64,000 nucleotides of DNA from contig VZRS01005615.1 in assembly GCA_013398055.1 (NCBI GenBank), positions 1 to 64,000 on the forward strand, written 5' to 3'. The stretch is from Ifrita kowaldi. Taxonomy: Eukaryota; Chordata; Aves; Passeriformes; Cinclosomatidae. The translations under genes and the position numbers were made by a program. Below, one piece after another: positions 19,871 through 34,700 of this stretch (the stretch's first letter is position 1; the number at the start of each line of letters is the position of its first letter). Under the pieces are notes generated by a model. That model searched no databases. It saw nothing but the letters and a program-made list of their open reading frames with translations, and was not told where the DNA came from.

Positions 19871-22800
19871 AAGAAAAAAAAAATGTTTCCCGGTATGAAT
19901 TATTTTTTCATAGGAAGGTAAGTGTGGAGTGCCTTCAGAGATCATTTCTTCATAATGGAATGTGCATTAATGCTAAGAATATGCAATGATTTTTAGTCAG
20001 GCTGACATGTCTACAATGTAAAGATCAAAATTTTTTTATCAATGGTATTTAGGGCACCAATAGCATTTATGTGAGCTAGAATGGTCTGTGTGACAAAATG
20101 ATTCAGCTGGAAAGTTACAATTATTCTGTAAACTTCAAAATCCAGAATTCAAGATGAGAAGAGGCTGAGAATTTCTGCACTTGATTGGCTCAGGCTGAAA
20201 GCTGAAGAAAAAGCAGTTTGCCTTTTATGCATTCTGTCAGCTACAACAATGCTAACCAAAGAGTCATCTCCCCAGAGTCTCTTTTCAGACAAATGTGCTA
20301 TAGGGCAATAATGAATCTTAAAAGAAATTCATGATTGGAAAAAGCAGTGTTTTGCATGTAAATGTTTCTAATGGAGCTATGAGCATCAGTCTTGTGCTCT
20401 ATTACTTTGAAAAATACCATGTGAATCCTTGTAGCTTTTAGTAATCCCAGACATGAAAGATGTAGTTTATTTTTATTTTTATTATGTTCCTTATAAAAAA
20501 TTAAATAATCCTGTGGCCAAAAGTACTATCAGCTCTTTGAGACTGTACAGAAATATTAATAACTTCAAAAGCTTAAGTTGCTAATGGGTGACTTGGATAA
20601 ACTGTGATCAGCAGAGAGCAATTCCTACTGATCTCCTAGACGGGAGTACCTACAGGTAGGTAGATTAAAATCCATAAGGAAATATATACTTCTCCAGTAT
20701 TGTGGACCTGATGAAATTTTTAAGAAAACAGTTATACTTTAAAGCCCCAAATAAGTGACTTAAATTTTAAAAATTTTTCTCTTAATTTTTCTCTTTGTAT
20801 CGTCTGTCATTTTCTTTAGGGCATACACAGCACAGATTTCCAGCTCATCTCTTTAGCCATGGGGAGTAAAGTCCCTGACTGACTATATTTTATTTTAAGA
20901 TAATTAAGGTCCCTGTAATTTGCTGGAACCTTATAAGAAAAAACTCCCAACTCCAGCTATGTTAGGAGTTGTTAATTTAAAGTCTATTAGATCAGCATTG
21001 GATTAAAAAGACCTTTTTTTCTGTATTGCATGGGAAATTGATAACTGTTTTGATTGTTCATCTTCATGCCACAGCCATCCCCAAACTCTGCTCACAGACT
21101 GTGTCATCAGGAAAATGAAACTATGCTGAGTTTCCCCTGCCACATGTGATTGAAACAAGTTTTGGCACTTCGAAATTTCAGAAGTACATATACAAGCTGA
21201 ATTCTGTGCATAGATATTTTTTGACCAAGAAAATACTTTAGTGTTTGTACAAGCTTTTCCAAATTTGGCTGTTGCAAAATGCTACTCTTAATACTTCCTT
21301 TTAGTAAAGCCTTTTAGTAAAGCAGGAATAACTGGTAAAAAATTTATGGCTGGTTTTGTTTGTTGTTGTTCCTTGCAGAGCACATCTCCAGGGAATGACT
21401 ATTACAGGATGATCTGACTGTGGGAGAATCTGTGTTCTATTAAGATTTTGGTAGAAGAAGCAATCCAGCCTGTTTAGCAAATAGAAACTTTTTCCAATTT
21501 TCTTGTCATTGTGTTCCAGTGGTGTTGCCTGAATAAGTTGTGATAAAATAAAGTGGGTTTGGGTCCTAACAAATGCAGGTAACCTCAATAGGTTGTTTTC
21601 TGTGATTCTGGAAAATATTCATAGCAAGTAGTTTCATTTCTTCTTGGGTGTTACTGTAACCTGGTTGGGTTGTGCATAATAGATATTTTCCCCAGTTACA
21701 GTTTTTCACTGAAAATAAACTTCTAAAATTTGAGTCACTCAGGAATCCCTGGCACTTCTTGAGACAGGGAGGGGATGAGAAACTCGAATGAAAAACCCTA
21801 ATTGCTTTCTGTGTTATGTTTTTCTTTGCTATTAGGAAGTACTGTAGCAATGGCTGCATGTTTCTAAGGCTTGTCTGCAGTGATTCTCTTTTCCTGACAT
21901 AGCTGGGCTTCACTGGGGACTGCAAATATTTTTGCCTGAAGACAGAGCCAGTTGTGATGTGGCTTATGCTGGTCAGTGGTTATTTTGCCAGTGTTTGGCA
22001 GCAAACAGTATCTGGGTACTGGCTACAAAAATAGTGTAGAATCCTTTGGGATGATAGTACTGATTTAGAAGTAAGAAGACTCTGATTTCAAGGTTTAATG
22101 CAAGTCTGAAACTGGAGGAAGTGCCCCTGATGGACAAGATGAGCAGCTGGTTCTGAGTTACTTACGTGTGCAGGCACTATTTGCTTTACCATATGCAACT
22201 TGTTTATCACAGATCTGGATTCCAAAATAGAGTTTCTTTTGACTAGGTTTTTCTCTCCTGGACTATTGTGATGATATTTTTATATGAAGTTTTAAATAAA
22301 GGAAATAATAAATTAATGTCTAACCTAAATCTGCCTTTTGCTTTTGAAGTCAAGTAGTCAGCCAATAAAAACCTGCAAAAAAGCTGGTATTGCACTCCAA
22401 CTTTCAGAATCAGAGGAATTTGCAAAAGGTTAAAGGTTGTAAATACTTGTAAAAGTGTTTGTTGCTAGACTGTATTTGTGGACTCTTAAGATTATGGTGT
22501 TTGAAATGTCTGTGGAACTACCCTTTGTATGACAAATCTTTCATATTTTTCTCAGACACATTGTGAGAGAACAGCAAACACTCTAGAGAGGGGGAGCAGA
22601 ATACATGGGGAAAGAAGACGTTCAGTTAGTAGTAGATATTTTTTTTTTGTTCCTCAGTATTAGAAATTCACTTATAACTGTATCAAAATTTACCAATATT
22701 TCACATTCCTGAATTTTTGCCTATTAATAATCACCAATGTATTCTTCATTCTTTACTGCTTGTCACTGAAAAAGAAAAAAATATAGACAACATTACAATG

Positions 22801-25500
22801 TTCCTTACAATGGTCCGTATTGATTCTAATATCTTCAGTGTATTGTTTTAGAATCAGAAATGCAAGGGTTTTCATGTGACACATGACCAGACAAATACCT
22901 TTCCTTAACACGTTGTACCTTTTCTCACTTTAATAGTGACATCTCATAGAACTGGCAGATTTATAGATACTGTTCAATCTCTACAGAAGAGTAGAATTTA
23001 TACGACTTTCCTATTTCTAATCCCTATTTGAAATAGCATTCTGTGTAGCATGCTTTCCTTTCCTTAGTAAATCCTATTTGTAAGATTTGGCTGGTTCAGA
23101 AATTAGTTCTGCTCCATTGTTAACTTCACAATTCTTTGATTTCCTTTGCTGTAAATCTGACTTCTGAAAAAATCTGTTGTTTTTCAGACAAAGGCAAAGT
23201 AGTATCTTTTCTCTTTTTTTACCTTTTGTCCATGGAACTTCATTCATACTCTTACTCCTCTTTGTAAAAAATGGTGAAATTTGATATTAATTAAGTTTTG
23301 GGGGAGCGAAATTTACTTAATTTAGACTGCCTTTACGCTAAACTGTGGTTCTTCAAAAATGCTGAAGAGACTTAATGTACTGATTGTAAGATTTAGGGAC
23401 TGAGAGATCTGGATTCTTTCCCTGATGTTACTTCATGTTTTCTCTGTGTGTCATATTGAAATCTTGTTTATCTTGTTTCCTTCTGCCTTTAGAAATGCTT
23501 ACAAATTATCCCTGAAAAATGTGCTGATTTATAGATGATTGACAGTGCACAAAATATTTAGCTTTGGGTTAGGTGTTTGAGTTGTGTGAGGCCTTGTGCT
23601 GTCCTCCTATAGGAAAACTGTTGTCTTTGAATATTTTTAACTGCCAGTACTTTCTGACAATATAAAGACATTCTTTAGATAAACAGGTGTTTTTCTGTTC
23701 ATGATTGTGTTTTTCTACAGTTTAATTAGAGCTGAATTTTCGAACTGGCATGGATTTATCAGTACAAGTGACCTTTTCTGCTGGTATCTTCAAGAGAGCA
23801 AGGACAAAGAAACAGGTGTTCTGGCAGAAAGTTCAAAATAGAATAATTCAAAGTAATTTCAAAGGCCAAGGGGAACATACTGGCTACATTTCTGTGAGTA
23901 GTTGTCAGCTTGTGTAGCTCTGTGCAACTACAGCATAAAACTCTGTGTTGTGTGCACAGCATCCGAGTTAATCCTCTGCACCTTTTCTTTTTCTTCCATT
24001 TCAGTGGAAAGACATGAGTGCTTCTGTGAGAACTGTATTTCAACTTTGTAAGTCTGAGTAAAAATAGTTGCTTTACAGAGGTCAGAACAGTCTGCCCTGC
24101 TATGCCCAGAACATTTCTTGGATATATTTGAAGGCAAAGAAGAGCACAACACATTTGGCTGTGTCTTTAATCACTTCAGGTGATGTTTAAACTCAGTATG
24201 CTCAAACGTAGAACAGTTTTGTTTGGAATAGGTTTTGTCCACACCTAATTGCTTGTAAGAGATGCAGTTGCTGATGTACAGCACAGCTGAATGACTGCCA
24301 GCTCCTCACAGGGACTTGTGGCACCAGAAAGATGAGCTTAATTTATCACATGCACTTTATATTACTTTCATTTGAGAAGTGGAGCAGTTGGCCAATGGCT
24401 GTCTATATTTACTCCTTGGTGTCAGGTGGATATTGATGTGTTGTTAACTCACACTTGTGCTAAAAGCCACAAATAATCAGAGCTCAAGGAAAATAGGAAG
24501 AAACAACATATCTAGGGAAAGGGAGAATTGTAGCATTACTTAAAAACTGAAGCAGATATCTGATACAAATAAAAGTTGCAGTTTACAAAAGGTTACTCTT
24601 GCCTTCTGCCTTATTTGCTCAGGTGAGCTGTGATAGGAAGTGTAAAATGCTATGGAAATCAGTGTTTTTTCAGTGCTTAAAGAGCATTGGAATTATGAAC
24701 ACCAAGCTTTTGTGGAATGATGATAAGAAATAATTCGTTTGCCATTCTTGTGTCCTGCTTATATGTCTGCGGTAAACGTCTCACCATGTATTTCTCCAGC
24801 CTTAATCCAAGAGAAGGTAAACCAGCTTCATGTATAACAGAGTTTGGATAAGCACTGAAAATGTTACTTAGAAATTCTAATACTTTAAAAAATTTTAACT
24901 AATATTAGTGTTACCCTGGAACAGAGGACGCACTGAAGGGTAAGTGAAACTCAACATTTCATGTTGATAGAATGAAGGGAAAATGTATAAAGGGTATACA
25001 TGTATAATCTAGACATAGGCTGGCAAAGCAGCACCATCCCATTGATACTAATGTGATGTTGATTGTGATTGTTTTGATGCAAAGTTGGGGATTTCCCACT
25101 GTATACCTTCCTTTTTATAAGAATCAACAAGTAAGATGGTATGATTTTGCAATTTGTTTTCTTTTTTTCAGAGCTGTGGGAGATTTGCACATTCTGTTTT
25201 AGTAGGGTGTGTGAGAGACTGACTTATGCATACTTATATGGTTTGGGCATATGCAATTAAATACATACATAGGTTAAATTTTAGATTTTTTTGTTTTGTG
25301 TAGTTTTTATTTTAATTTTTTGTTTTAATCCAAAAACAGTTGTAAATAGCTCTTGTCAATAGGTAAATATATCTTCCATATGTGTTGGTAGACTGTGGCT
25401 ATCCTGTACAACAAAACATAAAAAATAAGTAAAAATCCACATTGGAAATTTGTATTTTAACACCATCTGAAGATAGGTGCCAATTTTTTTTTTTCTGCAG
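19871..25500. other. AT-rich, probably intronic or intergenic sequence
   Basis: No gene-like structure is seen. There are a few isolated GTAAGT-like donors (for example 19918, AGGAAG|GTAAGT, and 20656, CTACAG|GTAGGT), but only 4-16 bases separate them from the preceding acceptor. The stretch ends in the T-rich tract before 25500. Confidence 0.5.
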
Positions 25501-25681
25501 GCCTGCAGTTGAAATAAACTTCATTGATAAATCTTCAGAGAAGTTAAAAAGTGTAGTAATTTCTGTCATTACTGCATTACAAAGCAAGTACTGTCATATC
25601 AGCTGCAATGAAGTAGTATCTCTCCAGTACTTTTTGTTTAAATCTGCTTGGTGTTTATGCCCATGTCATGTACTACTGTTC
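25501..25681 (+). CDS. Candidate exon, 60 open codons
   Basis: A textbook acceptor (a dozen T residues then CTGCAG at 25500) opens a frame, with one base completing the previous codon, that reads PAVEINFIDKSSEKLKSVVI then SVITALQSKYCHISCNE and stays open to a stop at 25736-25738. The best donor is TTC|GTGAGTATA at 25681/25682, strong on the intron side but weak on the exon side. The first 37 residues look protein-like; the Cys/Phe-rich remainder does not, so the true exon could be shorter. No family was recognised. Confidence 0.25.
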
Positions 25682-25738
25682 GTGAGTATAATGAATTTTG
25701 CCTTTAACACTGCAAGGAAGGCACATTTCAGAAGATAG

Positions 25739-28700
25739 TTACAGTTCTTTTTATACATGCAGAATTACTCAACTAGGTATGGCTAAGCCTATATACGTGT
25801 CAGGTATTTCTGTATATGATATGGCTCACAAGCTACTTCAGTGTATGTCAAAAACAAACAAGAATGTGTAGTCTAGCTAAGGCTTTGGACTTGTGCTTTC
25901 ATATTCCAAATGATGACTCAGTGATATTATGGTGTACTATGGAAATGTGCTCTGACACGTGGTCATCCATCACTGTGAGTCTGTGATCCCATAATAAGAA
26001 GTACAGAGATGAATGTTTTATTACAGCAGGGTAGCTTTTACAATTACATATGTAATGAGAGAGGGAGCAGGGGGATTGCAAAGTCTCCATCTTTCTAGAA
26101 TTAATATGGAACTCGAATGACCTAAAAACGAAGAACATTATGATCCTGGAAAAATTAGCTGGCTTAAGTTTCATTCTTCCCCCCATCATGGCTTGTTAAT
26201 GAGGAAAATCCTTTCCATTGCTATTTTGGACAAAATGATATTCAGCAAGGACAGAGAGTGCTCAATATCTCTTGGATGACACTGAACCCTCCCAACAGCC
26301 ATACAGAATAATTTTATCTCTGCAATGAAATGTCTGTAGTTCACGCTATGGTTCTTTCACTATGGTTTGTAGTAGTGAGGTAGCTCCTTTCAGTAGTTGG
26401 TTCTTTGTGTTCTTCACCTTAGAAATTACGTATAAGATAGGAAAGACAGCACTATGTCTGCTTAATTCTGCTTTCTGTCCTGCTCTTGTGCTTTCCAAAA
26501 TTCACAAGCCTGGTCTGGTATAGAAGGTGATTACTCCACAAGTCAGTTCTGTTTTCCATAGTAATTTACTGTTATGAATGGTGGGAAAGTTTTTGTTGTC
26601 ATCTGTTCATTCCCTAAATTGACTAATACTGACCAGTAAAACCAGGTTTGACCTGAATATTGGGGAAGAGTAAGGTAGGGAGATCTACCCATAGTGACCA
26701 GAGTCATTCTATTTTGTTGTTTGCTTCTAATTCAACACCAGTTCTGGATATGACAAACAGAGCCACTGATTTAACTGTGTAGCCTTTAAAGTCTGGTAAT
26801 GGTCACTGAAAGCTACAAGATGGGAATTATATACATGATTATGCTTGATTTAGTCAGTAACAGAATCATTAATTTCTTAAGGTGCAAGAAGACAGCTAAC
26901 AGCCTAACACATTCTACAGCTGTCTCCTGAAATGTTGAGAGATCAAAAGGCCTGTAAGGTCAGAGAGTAGGGCAGTTTAAATAAACCAGGCAAATCCAGG
27001 AACAACTCATATTGAAGAAGGGTCATGGGAAGGAGGGAGAAGATGATTATCTACCCAGCATCACAGTTTATCAGGGACACAACACTAATGCAGCTAATCT
27101 GCATAAACCTATTATAGATAGCAGCTAAAAATGGGGGGAAAGGCATGCTCCTGAAACTTGGGAGCAAGGAGAAATCCACCTCGTTGTTGATTTGCTATAG
27201 ATGGTACTTGCCAATGTGAGCACGTTGCAGTCAGTGAATAACTCAGCAGGTACCTTGCTGATTTTATAGCTGACATTTGGGAGGTGGGCACAGTGGCAGT
27301 AATGCTCCTCATGTCTGTTGTGTGTCATTGAATTGTCACTGTGCAGTGTAATAGGAATGTGATTTAGGGAACAGCCCTAAATTCATTGAAATTGATAGGT
27401 ATTTTTTTTATCTGCAACTGTACACTCAGGTTGAGTCCTTTAGTGTCCTCTTTTGTAAAGCAATTAAACATTCTTGAGCTGTCTTTAAGCTTGTTGCTTT
27501 CCCCCACTGAACTGTTGTCAGAAGAAAATCAAACATAGCATCTGTTTCTCATTGACAGAATTAATAAAGTAGAATGCAGACAGGATACAGAGCAAGTTCA
27601 ATTTCAGCACTGCTGTTATACATCATTCTTCCCCAGCAATGGAAGAGGCGAGTTCAACTTGATATCCTGCAACAGCCCTCAAGATTAATTCCTTTAAGTA
27701 AAGCTGTCAATTTTGTCATTACATCTCAAGTTTCAATCAGAAGTTCTAATGGAAATATATGTAGCTTCTGTTGTCTGTTCTCTCACTTTAAGGAGAAGGA
27801 CAGAAAAAAGAGTCTGATGCCAGGGTTGCTAGATTGATGTCAGAATTACATGTTCCGCTTCAGGGACTTGCATACTTGGTTGCCTGCCTGCTGTTAAACT
27901 TAACTGGGAACTTTAAAGGGCTGTTAAATTCTGTGGAGGTGTTTGCAGGGTTATACCATCATTTTTCTTCTGCTCACTGCTTTGCTCTATGATCATTGCT
28001 GAAACATTTAAGACCCTAGTTTGAACCATCTGTTAAATAGACTTAATATTAAATTGTGGAACTGACTGCGTGCTCAAATCAGCAGATAAGCTTTTGAATG
28101 GACATACCAGCACGTTCAGAACAAGAAGGAAGGAGTGTGGTGTAGAGTTAGAGGAGGCTTTTGAGAGTCTGCCTTTTAATTAAAAAACCACCTCCCAAAA
28201 ACCATAATATACAGCGTTCAAAATTAAATCAGCTCACGTTAGTTAGTGCCTTACCACTGAATCAGTTTTTTTGGCAGCAAAACCAAACGCTGTGGGAGAT
28301 GGATATGAAGGAATTTCCACTTGGAAAGTAGAGACTTTGAGAAAAGTATTACAAAGTTACTGTGGATCTTTCAGGGAATAAGTCCATAAAAACTTTGGAT
28401 TTACTGCTTTTTTTATTAATAAAATGTAATTACTGTCTTGGTATAATAAAATATATTAAAATGTTGCTTAAAGTATATCTTGTTAACCTTTCAGCAATCC
28501 TAGACATTTTTAGGAGTGAAATTAACATTTGTTTAGAGCAAATAAAATTTTCAAGTTAGAAAGAGCTTATAGAGAGCTACAAGCTGTGCAGGATCATTTT
28601 TCATCCATTTTTCTTTTTTACCACAGTAATTAGGCAAGTTGCCAGGCAGCACAATGGAGAAGACATTTTCTTCAATAGAATGTGTTTTTGCAGGCACTGC

Positions 28701-29930
28701 TGGACACATACAGACATCTCCTGTATTTTTCTTCCTTGTGATGCTCTCTCCCTGCTTGTCTTTTCAATGAGAAAGACTTTAGATCATTAATTAATTTTTT
28801 TCTAAGTTATCTACAGGCTATTTGGTGTTTGAGCCATGTCAGTGAGTAAGACAATTGCTCACATTGGCCAGAGTGTTTCTGGGGTTTTTTTGGCTTCGAG
28901 GTACCATGAGGATACTTGATATGTAGCAATGTTAACTAGGATGCTGCACAAAGAACATTCTGGAAGTAGCACATGCAAGTAACTGTCCTGCATGTTTTAT
29001 AGCAATGCAGGCATTTGCAGGACTATAAGAATGTTTCTGCAGCTCAGCTACTCACCTCCGTAGCTCCCTCTGATTTCCAGCATGAGTCTATGTGAAGAAA
29101 AAGTACTTTACTGCAATAGTTCCTTAACTCTTTGTTTTACATTGATTTTCCATCATTGTAGGACTGGCCGTGTTCTCAAGAATATTTTCTTTAGCTGAAA
29201 TGTTGAGTGCTTTTTGCAGACAGCCAAGCTGCAGAGAAGGCTTTTTGTGTTCTGTCTGGTTTAAAAGGCTGTAATACCATTTCACTCCTGTTACTGACCC
29301 ATGGCACATGAGATTTCTAGAACCTTCAGTGTGGTTTTATGGTATTTCTGATTTTATTGAAATCTAGTCTACATGTTGTGTGGAATTGGTAGTGTCTGTT
29401 TTTCATTCTGCTGCTGAAGTTCAATGGTTAGAATATGAATAATCAAATCTGGAGTTGATTTTAAAAAGATCAGACTCTCAGCATTAGCAATTCACTTAGT
29501 AGTTGGAGGTGCATTTAATTTCCTTTTAATATTTTTAAAGCATAAGTTTAAGCTTTCAGATATAAAATTTGAGTTGTTTGGAACTAACCTGGTAAGAAAC
29601 TGATAATTTGAGTTTAACCAGATTGCTTTTCATGGGTTTGAAATGCATGACCTTGAAAAGATTTTGTATTGTAGGCTTTCATCAGCACTAGTAAGCTGTT
29701 TAGCAGAAAGCAACCCCTTCCAATGTCTGTTGTGAAGTCAAAAGTCCTCTTTTCAGTGCTGTAAATCTTTTTTTTACTATAGTTTAGTGAGTTACTTAGC
29801 AAAAATACACCTCTTCTATTGCAGAGGCAGCTGTCTTTTAATGTTTATTGTGCTTTTTAATTTAGACTCCAGTTGCAGTTTGTGTTAATGTAGCCTTTTC
29901 AGGAGGATAAAATACAGAATACAGAAATGT
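25739..29930. other. AT-rich, probably intronic sequence
   Basis: Nothing definite is seen. A 25-base interval (about 28817-28841) lies between a good CTACAG acceptor and a GTGAGT donor, and a 32-base interval (29560-29591) lies between TTTCAG and CTG|GTAAGA and reads IKFELFGTNL. The second would join in phase to the exon at 13296-13365, but intervals this short are not evidence. Confidence 0.45.
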
Positions 29931-30029
29931 GTGTTAGGTTTAAAAACTTTAAAGGCTTTTCTTGGGTCGAGCAAATTTCGTGTTAGGTTTTAAGACTTTA
30001 TAAACTTGTTTTGGATGGAGTAAATTCTG
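29931..30029 (+). repeat. Diverged tandem duplication, 49-50 bp unit x2
   Basis: Two adjacent copies both begin GTGTTAGGTTT and continue with AA(A/G)ACTTTA, a CTTG(G/T) block and GAG(C/T)AAAT. Copies are 29931-29979 and 29980-30029. The divergence, roughly a quarter of positions, indicates an old duplication. No coding potential is seen. Confidence 0.8.
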
Positions 30030-31768
30030 CAACTAATTGCATCTAAAGAATCTGTGAGACTGCTGGTTACTGAGAGAACTTCTTCTTTACTTTCCATTTC
30101 TGTAAGTGAAATGCAAACATTTTGCATGATTGCTGCCATCTTCCAGAAAATCTGTGCTTCTTTTTGTTTGTGGGATCAGTTGAGTGGTTTTGACCATTTT
30201 ACATAAGCTCTACAGCACTTGAAATCTTTTAGTCACAGCACAGTAATAAGTGCCTGTGGTAGACTTGATTTCTGTACAGTCTCTGAATAATTGGAGTCTG
30301 AACAATGTATGTGGTGTATATATATGATTTGATGTACTAATACAACAAGTAGTAATAGTAAGAATATGCAAGCTGGTGCATAACTTGGTCCTGCTGAACT
30401 AAAGGGAATTAACTGGAGGATATAGAGGAACCATATTCCTGTGACTCTTAATTGCATATTCAGTTGATACTTCAACTAATACACTTCCATTGCTTGACTG
30501 TGGGAGGGGCATGACCTCATAAAAGATCCTCAGAATGAGAGTAACAAAATGGAGCCGTAGGGACAGGAATGCCTCCATTACAGAGGTTGTGCTTCTGCCC
30601 TGTGCTTGCAACTTGACCTCAACCTTTCTGTGAGCTGCATCACAAAATGCTGCTGGGAGAGGATGGGATCTGTAGTTCCAGACTGTTTTCACACTCTTCA
30701 TTTCTAGTTATAGGCCAATTTCACCCAATACACTTAGACCTGGGAGAGTGCAGTTAAATACAGGCTTTGTTCAAAATTACTTTATTTCAGAATTTGCATT
30801 CTAGACATGTTTGTTTTTTCATTAATGTTTTTATATATTAGAATTCAGAGAGGCTGAGTGGGGAATTGAGGATGTTTTTATATGCTAAAGAAAGTGATTT
30901 TATTATTAATGTTTCTAAGAGTAGGAAAAAAGATCTACAGTTAAAAATGAATTGCATATAGAAAACTACATTTGAAGTTGCAAGTAAAGAAGATATTTAA
31001 GGTTTTGTTCATGGAAAATATAGCACATCTTCCACTACTTAGCTTCATGTGTATAATATACTGTCTTACTTGAAGACCTCTGTTGGGGTGGAACAATTTC
31101 TCCTGGAGTATACAAAGCTTAATATTATTGTCTGGCACACATCCTGCTGAAGGACCTGGGAAGTGTCAGAAGTTTGGTTACTCAAGCTGAAACTTTTTCA
31201 GTTTCTTGCTTAGTTTGTATTAGTGATCATATAGCACATGCTATACAGGCATGTCTGTGTGTGCTATATACCTGCTGACACAATTTTTTATTGCAGAATG
31301 TCTCCACCTTCTTGATATAAAGTGATCTTATTGACTACAGAAAAGTAAATTAAAAAATAGTTGTGAGTCATGTTACTGTATTGAAAGAAAAATCCATATG
31401 TGCTATTTTGCAATCTAATCACAAAGGCTTCTCTTTACAAAAAATAGGACTAGTACTTGAATATTTGTTCCATCTTCATTCCTTCCTACCATTTTCCCAT
31501 GTTTATAAATGTGTTACAGACCAAGTGTTGATTTTTTTAATCAACTTTTGTAATCCTTTCATGGACGACATTCCATTCACATAGATTGCAGCTGGCAAAT
31601 GGGGAAAATGGGTCACAACCAGGGAAAACTGTTCACAGGCCTCAGTTATCTAACTTGTATTTGTCTGGTTGGTAATTGGTCAGAAGCCAGTGTGGTACTA
31701 GATCTGAGCAGAAACTGCATCATTTTTTTCAGTGGTTCCTTCTAAGGAGCAGTCTGAGAACTGATATA

Positions 31769-31785
31769 CAGCAGCAGCAGCAGCT
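31769..31785 (+). repeat. (CAG)5 microsatellite
   Basis: Five perfect CAG units followed by CTGTTGCTC. It is short, but of the type that can vary in length. Confidence 0.75.
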
Positions 31786-34700
31786 GTTGCTCTTGTGGCC
31801 CTCAACACTGATGGAAGTTGTTCACTGTTCCCTTCAGTCTAAAGAAGACCAACTAATACATTCTGGCAATAACTTTTCAGCTTGTAGTGACAGCATGTGT
31901 ATAGATATTTCATCCAAAAATTAATCTGAAATTGAAGTTAAAGAGAGCGCTCAGTCCCTGTTAGACAGCTGATGCTCTAAATCTTTGCTGTTTCTTTCCT
32001 CTTCTGCCTCTGGCTTTAAAACACTGCTGGGAAGGCTCAGAAGCTTGGTAGTTTTCCAGCCAGTAGGATGAAGTGGTAGCTGCACTGGAGCAGTTCCTTA
32101 GCTGTAGTTTCTGAGTCCAAGGTTGCTGTATTCTTGTATTTTACTGTATTAGGTAGAAGTTCTGTTCAGACTTAATACAAACAGGAAGGACCTTCCCTAT
32201 ACAGAGAAGGTGTTACATAATGTAACTTATTTTATAACTTTCTTCTATCTGCGTGAAATGTAATAATTTCTCAAAATTGGCAGTCACCTTAAAAAATTAT
32301 ATACAAAGGCATTTTGTTATTTTAACTATGAAATACACAATTGGATTATTTTGGACACCTATGAACCGATTTAAAATAGGAAACTAATAAGCTCTTTTCA
32401 TTAAATCTATTGGTATTTATTGACTGATAGCTGTGTGTGAATACTTACATTTTTAAGGAGAAAAAAATCTTTCATGCTTTCATTTATTAAAAAAAAAGTT
32501 TAATAATCTTCATTTGTTTGACTCAGAGGTGGCTCTTTTTATTAGAGATTTGCTGTCTCATTTTTGAAAAGCCCATTGTTTGCTTCTGAAAGGTTCTTAA
32601 TAGAGCTTTAACAGGAGACTAAATTTGAACAGCCAGAAATATTTGAATAAAAAGTTTGCTCATTCTCTCTCTGGGTTGTTTAAATTTTAATCTTTAGACC
32701 TGCAGCAAGAAACTTGAAGATGTCTCCACTCTGCCTCTGCTGCAACTTTAGCCTTTGAATTTATTGTCTACAGCAAAATCTTGTATGTGCTACTGATTCT
32801 CTAGCAACATAATTATTATTTGTGTATTAAACACATCAGAATTCTACTTCTGAAATTAGATATTAGGAAATCTAATTTCTTTTGACTTGTAGGGAGGAAA
32901 AAGTTATATACTTAAATATTTTACACACAGACTATTCTAAAAATGTTTGAAATATTGTATTGTTGTGATTCTTGTATTAACTTCTATTTGATTAAAATGA
33001 TGTTGAGTTATTCCTCAGTAACTTTGAGTTATATAAATCTAATTTCTGGTCAAGAAACAATAGTCTTACTTATGCAGAAACAAGAGAGGACTGAAAGCAA
33101 GCATGAAGCATCAAGCACCAGTCTTACATCCTGTTTAGGCAAGGGTTTTTTCACTCCTTTTCAAGGTCTTGGGTAACAGTGCATGAAGAACCAGGCTGAG
33201 TTAACTGGGTATTTTTTCCTGAGGAAGCTGTACTTTTGTTTTATTCATAAATGTGAAAGAAATGGGTTAGCACTTTGGCCCTAGCTAATAGTTAAAGGAA
33301 GGGTTGCAAACACCCAAGTTCTAGCCATGTTTCCTATTTGGGGACCAGAAATTTGTCATTGCTTAGTGAATTTAATGTGCAGGGAACTCGGATGCAGTAA
33401 AACAAGCTGTATGGTTACATTTGTAACAATGTCACTAATTCCATGTAGGATGAAAATGGAATTGTATGCCTGATTGCACATGGAAGTATAAATTAAAACT
33501 AAGTCTACTGGTCCAAATGTTTGACTGCTCACCAGCTGATGATGAGCAGGTGCTTTATAGCTGTGTTTTCCCAGCCTCTGCACAGCTGAGAAAAACAGTA
33601 GCTACCATTTCCCATCTAAATCCAGTTCCTATTGAAGAATATTGTAGACAAAGGAAACAGACCTTCTTGATGATTTTTACTTACATGAATTATGTAGAAA
33701 ATACGGATTAACTGAAAGCAAAATCATTTGCTGAATAGGGTTATTTTTCTGTTTATCTCCCACCTTAAGAAAAAACAATTTTGAACCAAAATTAATGAAA
33801 CATTATACTTTTACATTTTCAAAATTAAATATTTGGGGCTCTTATTAAAATTCTTTTTTTTCAGTTATTTTATGAAGAAAAGTTCTAAAATCAAAACAAC
33901 TATTTAAAATTACTGACTTTGGAAGTAAATTATGATACAAGGGACAGAGAGTTGAAAATTTTCTACTTCTGAGGAAATATTTCAGTATTTTAGACCTTTT
34001 GCTGACCTGAGAAAATAATTCCATACAGAGATTTTCACAGGAGTTCACAGAAAAAAATCTTGCATATTTTAGACTTCTTTTAAGGCCTGGACCCGAATTA
34101 TTTTTAGATGACTGTGTAGCCATGACAAAGGTGAGATCAGTGTCTGCTGTAATAGTGAACCATGTCTAAATTTTGATTGTGGACAATTTATTAGTAGTTA
34201 GATCTTATAGAAACTAATAATTTTGGCCAGAGTTTTACAAACCTGCAAGGGGCAGTGACGGCTCCATAAAAGTTTGTCTTGTCCATTTTAGGTTGGCAAG
34301 AACATTCAGCAGTGCAGGGAGATGGTGAGGGGAAGAATGAGCCCTGGAAATCTGAGAGGGCTGTGAGCAAGAGCCACAGACAGAACCCAAATCTAAACAT
34401 TGGTGTGGGGATGGAACTGAGCAGCTCTGTCTGAGTAATGGCAAGGCTTGGAGCGAGGAGGGGGGAACAGATCTGCTCTTTCCCACAGGCTTCACAGGGC
34501 ACGTTTTAGCTCTCCTGTCACTTAAGGGCAGAATTCTCTCATCTTCCTTGAATCAACTTCTTGGACCTTTTTTCAGTGCACACTGTCTTTTGCAATCTAC
34601 AGTGGGGTGGGTTTTTTGGGGGCAAGGATATGTGTGTTTGCTTTCTTTGGGAAATGCTGTCTTTTTACAGATTTTTAATTACTTTTTTGCATTTAATTTC

